This document shows positions 1 through 5,357 of a DNA stretch of 5,706 nt, piece by piece. How positions within the stretch are numbered: the first letter of the stretch is position 1; every line of letters begins with the position of its first letter. Source of the DNA: Bacillota bacterium. GTDB lineage: Bacteria > Bacillota > Clostridia > Lachnospirales > Bianqueaceae. The notes under the pieces were generated by a model. That model was not told the origin of the DNA. It saw only the letters and a list, made by a program, of their open reading frames with translations, and did not search any database. The stretch covers positions 1-5,706 of the forward strand of contig JAFUJY010000032.1 in NCBI GenBank assembly GCA_017467985.1, read 5' to 3'. The translations under genes and the position numbers were made by a program.

Positions 1-2967
1 ACTGTGGATAAATTCAGCTGTTTTATTAATCCACAGATGCCCATTCCGGAGCGAATTACGGAACTCACCAGTATTACAGATGAACAGGTGCAGGATGCAG
101 AGACCATTGAGGTGGTGCTGCCCAAGTTCCTGGAGTTTTGTGAGGGGGCAGTGTTGGTTGCCCACAATGCCCGGTTTGATACTGGCTTTATTGAAACAAA
201 GTGTCGTCAGTTGGGCCTGGGCGAGCTGACTCATACCATTGTGGATACGCTGGAATTGTCCAGAGGTCTGTATCAGCTGAAGCGTTATACTTTGGATGCG
301 GTTTGTAAGCATTTGGGTATTTCTTTGGAAAACCACCATCGTGCGGTGGATGATGCAGGGGCAACTGCTGAGATCTTTAAGCGATGCCTGTTGGAGCTGG
401 AAGAAAAGAAAGTAGAAAGTCTGGCGGATATTAATCCGCTGATTAAGGCAGGAATTGACGTTAAGCGATTGCGGGCAAACCATGCCATTATTTTGGTGCA
501 GAATTTGACGGGCCTGCGGAATCTTTATGAACTCATTTCCATTGCCCATCTGCAGTATTTCTTCCGTGTGCCCCGAATCCCCAAGTCGGTATTTAATCAG
601 TTCAGAGAAGGATTGATTCTGGGTTCGGCTTGTGAAGCGGGCGAGCTGTATCAGGCGGTGCTGGATAATGATAGTCCGGAGGTTATTGAAAATCTGGTCA
701 ATTATTATGATTACCTGGAAATTCAGCCCCTGGGGAATAATGAATTTATGGTGCGTAATAAACAGGTGCCGGATGTGGAGGCCCTGAAGGACATCAATCG
801 TCGTATTGTGGAACTGGGTGAACAGTATAATAAGCCGGTTGTGGCCACTTGTGACGTGCACTTTTTGAATCCGGAAGACGGTATTTTCCGGCAGATCATT
901 ATGGCAGGTAAGGGCTTTGATGATGTGGATAATCAGGCTCCGCTGTATTTTAGAACCACCGATGAGATGCTGGAGGAGTTTGCATATCTGGGAGAAGAAA
1001 AGGCTAGAGAAGTAGTTATTGACAATACGGTTAGGATTGCGGATATGATTGAAAAAATCAAGCCCATTCCTGATGGTACTTTTACACCGGAAATTCCCGG
1101 CGCCAACGAAGAGTTGGTGCAGATTACCCACGACAAGGCCAAGAGCATTTATGGTGATCCTTTGCCGGAAGTGGTGGAAAAACGTTTGGATCGTGAGTTG
1201 GGCTCCATTATCAAGAATGGTTTTGCCAGTTTGTACATTATTGCCCAGCGATTGGTTTGGCACTCCAATGATGATGGATACGTGGTAGGTTCCCGAGGAT
1301 CTGTAGGTTCTTCCTTTGTGGCCACCATGGCAGGTATCACCGAGGTTAATCCTCTGACACCCCACTATTATTGTACGGAGTGTAAGTATAACGAGTTTGA
1401 TTCTGAAGAAATCAGGGCCAATGCGGGTAAGTCAGGATTTGACCTGCCGGATAAGGTGTGTCCTAAGTGTGGAAATATGTTGTCTAAGAATGGACATGAT
1501 ATTCCCTTTGAGACCTTCCTGGGCTTTGACGGTGATAAGGAGCCGGATATCGACTTGAACTTCTCCGGTGAGTATCAGCCCCGAGCCCATGCCTTTACGG
1601 AGGAATTATTCGGTAAAACCCAGGTGTTCCGTGCGGGAACCATGGGCGGTCTGGCGGATAAAACCGCCTATGGCTATGTAAAGAAATATTGTGAAGAGCG
1701 TCACATCCGGGCCAACCGGGCGGAGATGAATCGTTTGGTGGCAGGGTGTACCGGTGTGCGTCGTACCACGGGCCAGCACCCCGGCGGACAGATGGTTGTA
1801 CCCAAGGGGTACAGCATTTATCAGTTCTGTCCGGTACAGTACCCGGCAAATAAGGTGGATGCGGGCACCATTACCACCCATTTCGATTATCACCAGCTGC
1901 ATGGCCGATTGCTGAAGCTGGATATTCTGGGGCACGATGACCCGACCATGATTCGTATGCTGATGGACTTGACGGGTCTGGATGCCACCACCATTCCGGT
2001 GGATAACAAAGAAGTTTTGTCCCTGTTCTTGGGGACAGAGGCGCTGGGCGTTACACCGGAGCAGATCGGCAGTCCTGTTGGAACTTACGGCGTGCCGGAG
2101 TTTGGTACCCGATTTGTACGTCAGATGCTGGTGGATACCAAGCCCCAGTGTTTCTCGGACTTGTGTCGTATTTCTGGTTTGTCCCACGGAACAGACGTAT
2201 GGAACAACAATGCCCAGGATTTGATTCGAGATGGTTTTGCTACGATTTCAGAAGTAATCAGTACCCGTGACGATATTATGACTTATTTGATTCGTCATGG
2301 CATGGATAAGCTGTATTCCTTTAAGCTGATGGAGGCGGTTCGTAAGGGTAAAGGTCTGAAACTGGAGGATGAAAAGGCCATGGTGGAGGCTAATGTCCCG
2401 GATTGGTATATTAAGTCCTGTAAAAAGATTAAGTACCTGTTCCCTAAGGGGCATGCAACGGCCTATGTTATGATGGCTCTGCGTGTGGCCTATTACAAAG
2501 TGTTTTATAAAGAGGCCTATTATGCAGCGTTCTTTAGTATCCGTGCCACAGGCTTTGATTATGAGCTGATGTGTCAGGGCGAGAGTGTGGCTCGGGATGA
2601 AAAGGCGCGGATTGAGGCGTTGGGTAAAGAAGCCACAGATAAGGACAAAGATACCATTACCACGCTGGAATTGGTCATTGAAGCCTATTGCCGCGGTGTC
2701 ATTTTTGATCCCATTAGTCTGGAGAAATCCGGCGCGGATCGATTTAAGCTGACGGAGGAGGGACATCTGCTGCCGCCATTTACATCCTTGGCGGGCATGG
2801 GCGGCATGGCGGCCAAGAGTATTGTGGAGGCAAGAGAAGAAGCGCCTTTCAATACCATTGAGGACTTCTGTACCAGAGCCAAAGTACCCAAGACAGCGGT
2901 GGAGCAGATGCGCCGTCTGCACATTCTGGATGGCCTGCCGGAGTCCATGCAGATGAGCCTTTTTTAA
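1..2967 (+). CDS. polC: DNA polymerase III subunit alpha, PolC type (3' part; 5' end outside window)
   Basis: PolC is the main replicative DNA polymerase of Firmicutes, with 3'-5' proofreading built into the same chain. The window holds the last 988 residues (numbered here from base 1); B. subtilis PolC has about 1,440, so the OB domain, the first PHP part and motif Exo I lie upstream. The GTG at 4 is an internal valine, not a start. Seen in order: Exo II VAHNARFD (Asp60); Exo III HHRAVDD (His113, Asp118); the second part of the split PHP domain, about 140-330, with CDVHF (Asp285, His287); a four-cysteine zinc site (Cys458, 461, 487, 490); the polymerase acidic pair in PDIDLNFSGE (Asp516, Asp518) and a third aspartate in LDILGHDD (Asp641); SGLSHGTDVW and KKIKYLFPKGHATAY in the fingers; a C-terminal helix-hairpin-helix-like region from about 920; and a terminal QMSLF sliding-clamp-binding motif. 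The frame is intact with no missing catalytic residue. Identification is very secure. Confidence 0.98.
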   Translation, partial: TVDKFSCFINPQMPIPERITELTSITDEQVQDAETIEVVLPKFLEFCEGAVLVAHNARFDTGFIETKCRQLGLGELTHTIVDTLELSRGLYQLKRYTLDAVCKHLGISLENHHRAVDDAGATAEIFKRCLLELEEKKVESLADINPLIKAGIDVKRLRANHAIILVQNLTGLRNLYELISIAHLQYFFRVPRIPKSVFNQFREGLILGSACEAGELYQAVLDNDSPEVIENLVNYYDYLEIQPLGNNEFMVRNKQVPDVEALKDINRRIVELGEQYNKPVVATCDVHFLNPEDGIFRQIIMAGKGFDDVDNQAPLYFRTTDEMLEEFAYLGEEKAREVVIDNTVRIADMIEKIKPIPDGTFTPEIPGANEELVQITHDKAKSIYGDPLPEVVEKRLDRELGSIIKNGFASLYIIAQRLVWHSNDDGYVVGSRGSVGSSFVATMAGITEVNPLTPHYYCTECKYNEFDSEEIRANAGKSGFDLPDKVCPKCGNMLSKNGHDIPFETFLGFDGDKEPDIDLNFSGEYQPRAHAFTEELFGKTQVFRAGTMGGLADKTAYGYVKKYCEERHIRANRAEMNRLVAGCTGVRRTTGQHPGGQMVVPKGYSIYQFCPVQYPANKVDAGTITTHFDYHQLHGRLLKLDILGHDDPTMIRMLMDLTGLDATTIPVDNKEVLSLFLGTEALGVTPEQIGSPVGTYGVPEFGTRFVRQMLVDTKPQCFSDLCRISGLSHGTDVWNNNAQDLIRDGFATISEVISTRDDIMTYLIRHGMDKLYSFKLMEAVRKGKGLKLEDEKAMVEANVPDWYIKSCKKIKYLFPKGHATAYVMMALRVAYYKVFYKEAYYAAFFSIRATGFDYELMCQGESVARDEKARIEALGKEATDKDKDTITTLELVIEAYCRGVIFDPISLEKSGADRFKLTEEGHLLPPFTSLAGMGGMAAKSIVEAREEAPFNTIEDFCTRAKVPKTAVEQMRRLHILDGLPESMQMSLF

Positions 2968-2998
2968 GGGGAAATGTGAGAAAATTTCTGAAAAACAC

Positions 2999-3027
2999 TT
3001 GCATTTTCTCGGGAAGAGTGATATACT
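2999..3027 (+). promoter_or_regulatory. Likely sigma-A promoter with extended -10 for the rimP-nusA-infB operon
   Basis: TTGCAT at 2999-3004 serves as a weak -35; only TTG matches consensus. TATACT at 3022-3027 is a five-of-six -10, and the spacer is exactly 17 bases. A TG dinucleotide at 3019-3020, one base before the -10, makes it an extended -10, which can compensate for a weak -35. Transcription would start near 3033-3036, leaving a leader of about 80 bases before rimP. It sits just after the polC stop, so it would drive the downstream genes independently of polC. This is a motif-based inference with no mapped start site. Confidence 0.65.
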
Positions 3028-3048
3028 AAACATGTTAATATGTAGTAT
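3023..3048 (+). promoter_or_regulatory. Imperfect dyad overlapping the -10 and start point (possible operator)
   Basis: ATACTA at 3023-3028 is mirrored by TAGTAT at 3043-3048, and three of the seven inner positions are also complementary, giving a 26-base dyad with 9 of 13 positions paired. A separate perfect 8-base palindrome, AACATGTT, lies inside it at 3029-3036. Its position over the -10 and probable start site is where a repressor would bind. A/T-rich DNA gives such dyads by chance and I do not recognise a regulator family for it, so confidence is low. Confidence 0.2.
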
Positions 3049-3052
3049 TTGG

Positions 3053-3083
3053 ATGCGAGCGGTTCAACCGCTCGCATTTGTTT
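3053..3083 (+). terminator. Intrinsic terminator / leader attenuator upstream of rimP
   Basis: ATGCGAGCGGTT (3053-3064) and AACCGCTCGCAT (3066-3077) form a perfect inverted repeat around C3065. As RNA this is a 10-bp, mostly G-C stem with a UUCAA loop, or 11 bp with a three-base loop. TTTGTTT follows at 3077-3083, a T-tract broken by one G. The left flank lacks a matching A-tract, so it should work only on the + strand. It lies downstream of the predicted promoter, so it would end polC read-through and also cut most rimP-operon transcripts at about 50 nt. B. subtilis nusA is known to be autoregulated by NusA-stimulated termination in its operon leader, without an antiterminator. The interrupted T-tract fits a NusA-dependent site. 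The hairpin is certain; its regulatory role is inferred. Confidence 0.75.
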
Positions 3084-3104
3084 AACGCCAAGGCGAAGTA
3101 AAGT

Positions 3105-3111
3105 GAGGTGA
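3105..3111 (+). promoter_or_regulatory. rimP ribosome binding site deciding between two ATG codons
   Basis: GAGGTGA is a seven-base match to the 16S rRNA anti-Shine-Dalgarno end. The core GAGG (3105-3108) lies 4 bases before the ATG at 3113 and 7 bases before the ATG at 3116, so the second ATG is better placed. Confidence 0.6.
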
Positions 3112-3115
3112 GATG

Positions 3116-3604
3116 ATGAAAAAGGCAGAGCTAATTCAATATGTAGAAGAAGTTCTCAAGCCCTTTGCAGAAGAAAAGCACTACGAAATCGTGGATGTGG
3201 ATTTTGTAAAGGAGGGCGCTAACTGGTATTTAAAGGTGTTCGGTGACAAAGAAGGCGGTTTTACCATCAACGATTGTGTGGACACCAGCCATTTTCTGGA
3301 TGATAAGCTGGAGAGCATCGAAGATTCCATCGAGATTGCTTATATTCTGGAGGTCAGTTCTCCGGGACTGGATCGTCCCCTGAAGAAGGATAAGGACTAT
3401 ATCAGAAGCGTGGGCAAGCTGGTGGAGGTTAAGCTGTACCAGGCCCGTACGGAAGGCCCGTTTGCCGGACAGAAGGAATTCATCGCACTTTTGGCCGCAA
3501 GCGATATTGAAAAGCAGGAAGCAACCCTGGAGACCGAAGAGGGCGAACAGGAAGTATTTTCCCGCAAGGACTTTGCAGCGATTCGTTTAGCTGTTATATT
3601 TTAA
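3116..3604 (+). CDS. rimP: Ribosome maturation factor RimP
   Basis: RimP (YlxS in B. subtilis) is a cytoplasmic protein needed for maturation of the 30S ribosomal subunit. The product is 162 residues from ATG 3116, or 163 from the adjacent ATG 3113; start choice rests on Shine-Dalgarno spacing. About 150-165 residues is normal. The N-terminal alpha/beta domain includes VDVDFVKEGANWYLKVF, a family-typical stretch. The hallmark LEVSSPGLDRPLKK lies at residues 78-91, at the junction with the C-terminal SH3-like domain, which ends in the typical IRLAVIF. It is the first gene after the leader hairpin and lies next to nusA, as in many bacteria. The rimP stop overlaps the start of the nusA Shine-Dalgarno, which suggests tight co-translation. 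No anomaly is seen. Confidence 0.96.
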   Translation: MKKAELIQYVEEVLKPFAEEKHYEIVDVDFVKEGANWYLKVFGDKEGGFTINDCVDTSHFLDDKLESIEDSIEIAYILEVSSPGLDRPLKKDKDYIRSVGKLVEVKLYQARTEGPFAGQKEFIALLAASDIEKQEATLETEEGEQEVFSRKDFAAIRLAVIF

Positions 3605-3609
3605 GGAGG
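3603..3609 (+). promoter_or_regulatory. nusA ribosome binding site overlapping the rimP stop
   Basis: AAGGAGG begins at the last two bases of the rimP TAA and ends 11 bases before the nusA ATG at 3621. This near-consensus site places a terminating rimP ribosome directly on the nusA initiation region. Confidence 0.8.
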
Positions 3610-3620
3610 AGATTACCAAA

Positions 3621-4712
3621 ATGAACGATTTTGTCATGGCTCTGGAAGAACTTCAGAGAGAGAAAGGAATTGATAAAGAGGTTGTTTACGAAGCTCTGGA
3701 AGCATCTCTGGTATCAGCGTGCCGCAAGAACTTCGGTACATCTCAGAATATCAAGGTGGATCTGAACCGCAAGGATGGTACCGTTAAGGTTTGGGCTCAG
3801 AAGACCATCGTGGAGATGCCCCAGGACGACAATCTGGAGATCAGCGTGGAGAAGGCGCAGAAGATTAACTCAGCTCTGAAGCTGGGGGCTGTGGTGGATG
3901 TGGAGATTACTCCCAGAAACTTCGGTCGTATCGCAGCCCAGAATGCGAAGCAGGTTGTAGTTCAGAAGATCCGCGAGGCTGAGCGTAATATCATTTACGG
4001 CGAGTACAAGGGTAAGGAAAGAGAGATGGTTTCCGGCCGCATTCAGCGTAAGGAAAAGAAGAATGTATTTATCAATCTGGATCGTACTGAAGCACTGCTG
4101 TCTCCCGTGGAGCAGATTCCCGGTGAGGAATACAAGCAGAATGAGGTTATTAAGGTATATGTTGTGGAAGTTCGCAACACCCCCAAGGGCCCCCAGATCA
4201 TGGTATCCCGTACCCATCCCGAGCTGGTTAAGCGTCTGTTCGAGCAGGAAGTACCGGAGATCCATCAGGGTATTGTTCAGATCAAGAACATTGCTCGTGA
4301 GCCCGGTTCCAGAAGTAAGCTGGCGGTTATGAGTAAGGATCCTCAGATCGATCCCCTGGGCGCATGTGTTGGTCCTAACGGCGACCGTGTAAATGCAGTT
4401 GTAAATGAACTGTCCGGTGAGAAGATCGATATCGTTGTTTGGAACGAGCAGCCCGATGTATTCATCGCCGCAGCTTTGTCCCCGGCACAGGTTCTGAGCG
4501 TTAATGTGGATCCTGAGAACTTTATGGCATCCGTAACCGTTCCGGAAAATCAGCTGTCTCTGGCCATTGGTAAGGATGGACAGAATGCCCGTTTGGCCGC
4601 AAGACTGACCGGTTATCGTATTGATATCAAGAGTGGTACGCTGGGCCGCGTTATCATCGATGACGATGATGATGATTACTATGCACCTCCCTTTGATGAC
4701 GAAGATGATTAA
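3621..4712 (+). CDS. nusA: Transcription termination/antitermination factor NusA
   Basis: NusA binds RNA polymerase near the flap and RNA exit channel and promotes pausing and intrinsic termination. The 363-residue product is close to B. subtilis NusA (371) and has the Gram-positive layout, without the C-terminal acidic repeat domains of E. coli. Seen in order: RNA-polymerase-binding N-terminal domain, about 1-125; S1 domain from about 134 to 200; KH1 with GPNG at 251-254; KH2 with GKDG at 317-320 followed by QNARLAARLTGY. Both KH GxxG loops are intact. Residues 347-363 form a strongly acidic tail with six consecutive Asp, then YYAPPF, then more acid. Arginine codons are largely CGT/CGC and lysine largely AAG, unlike the more mixed usage of polC, consistent with high expression. 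Its own level may be set by the hairpin upstream of rimP. Confidence 0.98.
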   Translation: MNDFVMALEELQREKGIDKEVVYEALEASLVSACRKNFGTSQNIKVDLNRKDGTVKVWAQKTIVEMPQDDNLEISVEKAQKINSALKLGAVVDVEITPRNFGRIAAQNAKQVVVQKIREAERNIIYGEYKGKEREMVSGRIQRKEKKNVFINLDRTEALLSPVEQIPGEEYKQNEVIKVYVVEVRNTPKGPQIMVSRTHPELVKRLFEQEVPEIHQGIVQIKNIAREPGSRSKLAVMSKDPQIDPLGACVGPNGDRVNAVVNELSGEKIDIVVWNEQPDVFIAAALSPAQVLSVNVDPENFMASVTVPENQLSLAIGKDGQNARLAARLTGYRIDIKSGTLGRVIIDDDDDDYYAPPFDDEDD

Positions 4713-4724
4713 TCGTCGCTGAAA

Positions 4725-4730
4725 AAGGAG
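4725..4730 (+). promoter_or_regulatory. ylxR ribosome binding site
   Basis: AAGGAG lies six bases before the ATG at 4737, inside the 24-base gap after nusA. The gap contains no promoter or hairpin that I can see, so ylxR depends on the upstream transcript. Confidence 0.75.
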
Positions 4731-4736
4731 TGGCAT

Positions 4737-5009
4737 ATGCTTAAGCAGAGAAAGGTACCCCTGCGTAAGTGCACCGGGTGCCAGGAAATGAAAAGCAAAA
4801 AAGAAATGATTCGCGTTGTACGGGACCCTCAAGGGAACGTATCCATTGACAGGACAGGCAAGAAATCCGGCCGTGGAGCATATATCTGCGATCAGGAGAC
4901 TTGTTTAGAGAAGGTCATTGCCTGCAAGGGCATTGAGCGTTCACTGTCAGTCAGCGTTGGTGCTGAGTTGGTGGAGGCTTTGAGGAAGGAGTTCCGGGAT
5001 GGTGAATGA
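4737..5009 (+). CDS. rnpM: YlxR family RNA-binding protein (RNase P modulator RnpM)
   Basis: This 90-residue basic protein has the two signatures of the YlxR (DUF448) family: RKCTGC near residues 10-15, and GRGAYIC with a further cysteine five residues on. The family's conserved surface is positively charged and fits RNA binding. In B. subtilis YlxR was reported to bind the RNase P RNA and lower RNase P activity, hence RnpM; earlier work also linked it to nucleoid association and gene regulation. Length and start are typical, with AAGGAG at 4725-4730. The last 11 bases overlap the start of ylxQ, and the ylxQ Shine-Dalgarno lies within this gene. The family call is very secure; the RNase P role here is transferred from the homologue. 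Confidence 0.93.
   Translation: MLKQRKVPLRKCTGCQEMKSKKEMIRVVRDPQGNVSIDRTGKKSGRGAYICDQETCLEKVIACKGIERSLSVSVGAELVEALRKEFRDGE
4986..4991 (+). promoter_or_regulatory. ylxQ ribosome binding site inside ylxR
   Basis: AAGGAG within the 3' end of ylxR lies seven bases before ATG 4999. It favours that ATG over the next codon, GTG at 5002, and over starts further downstream. Confidence 0.7.
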
Positions 5010-5316
5010 GAAAAAAGTCCTGCAGATGCTGAGTCTGTGCAGTAAAGCCGGTAAGGTGGCCTCGGGAGAATTCCAGTGCGAGGACGCTGTTCGCAGAGGA
5101 ACCGCATGTGTGGTTCTGGTTTCCGGTGACGCATCTGACAATACATGTAAGAAGTTCAGCAATAAATGCGAATTTTATGAGGTGCCTTTTTACAAGCTTT
5201 CCTGTGATAAGGAAGACTTGGGAAGGGCCATCGGTAAAGAAAAAAGATCCTGTGTGGCTGTAACGGATGGAGGCCTGGCAGGAGCATTGTTGAAGAATTT
5301 GAAGGAGAATGAATGA
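4999..5316 (+). CDS. ylxQ: YlxQ, L7Ae/L30e-family RNA-binding protein
   Basis: This is a 105-residue single-domain protein of the ribosomal L7Ae/L30e/S12e/Gadd45 family. Recognisable stretches shared with B. subtilis YlxQ are LCSKAGKVASGE near the N terminus, VLVSGDASDNTCKK in the middle, the EVPFYKL strand-turn, LGRAIGKEKRSCVAVTD, and a short GLAGALLKNL helix at the end. B. subtilis YlxQ has been shown to bind kink-turn RNA, but its cellular target is not established; ribosomal or RNase P-linked RNA is possible given its neighbours. The product is slightly longer than the roughly 100-residue homologue. It overlaps ylxR by 11 bases, so the two are probably translationally coupled and made in similar amounts. 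No separate promoter is visible. Confidence 0.93.
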   Translation: MVNEKKVLQMLSLCSKAGKVASGEFQCEDAVRRGTACVVLVSGDASDNTCKKFSNKCEFYEVPFYKLSCDKEDLGRAIGKEKRSCVAVTDGGLAGALLKNLKENE

Positions 5317-5357
5317 TTCTCATCATAAATATCCGAAAGGTGGAAATTAGTCAGTGA
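5313..5357 (+). CDS. Possible 14-codon bridging mini-ORF between ylxQ and infB
   Basis: An ATG at 5313 shares an ATGA with the ylxQ stop (5314-5316). AAGGAG at 5302-5307 lies five bases upstream, inside ylxQ. The frame encodes MILIINIRKVEISQ and stops at TGA 5355-5357, which overlaps the infB GTG start (5354-5356) as GTGA. Start, Shine-Dalgarno and both overlaps suit a ribosome handed from ylxQ to infB. I recognise no family for the peptide. It may only be a coupling device, or chance: 14 open codons are not rare, and the start-stop overlaps are the only unusual part. Confidence 0.3.
   Translation: MILIINIRKVEISQ
5336..5343 (+). promoter_or_regulatory. infB ribosome binding site
   Basis: AAAGGTGG provides a moderate Shine-Dalgarno match about 11-13 bases before the GTG at 5354. 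Both the rare start codon and the long spacing look weaker than at nusA, so infB may profit from coupling to the reading frame upstream. Confidence 0.5.

Noticed and set aside
4..6. GTG at the left edge as the start of the polymerase gene
   Set aside because: The frame is open to base 1 and the sequence starts mid-way through the exonuclease domain, after motif Exo I. The codon is an internal valine.
1606..2187. 193-codon minus-strand frame inside polC
   Set aside because: It is antisense to the PolC palm and neighbouring regions and has no independent coding signal.
2248..3033. 261-codon open frame on the minus strand, opposite the polC 3' end
   Set aside because: It is fully antisense to conserved PolC codons, its product shows no recognisable domain, and no ribosome binding site or promoter supports it. 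It is a by-product of codon bias.
3057..3073. GGTTCAACC in the hairpin resembles a tRNA T-arm; E. coli has a tRNA gene (metY) before rimP
   Set aside because: Stem and loop sizes do not fit a T-arm, and no anticodon, D-arm or acceptor sequences surround it.
3032..3085. 17-codon frame across the leader hairpin as a possible leader peptide
   Set aside because: Its ATG falls at or before the predicted transcription start, no Shine-Dalgarno precedes it, and the internal ATG at 3053 lies in the hairpin stem.
3870..4832. 320-codon open frame on the minus strand across nusA and into ylxR
   Set aside because: It mirrors conserved NusA sequence. Its Ile/Asn/Leu-rich composition is what reversed Asp/Glu/Lys codons give. 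No family features are seen.
5305..5326. Small inverted repeats (GAGAAT/ATTCTC and ATGAT/ATCAT) around the ylxQ stop
   Set aside because: The stems are only 5-6 bp and A/T-rich, are mutually exclusive, and have no T-tract. A terminator here would also cut infB from its operon.
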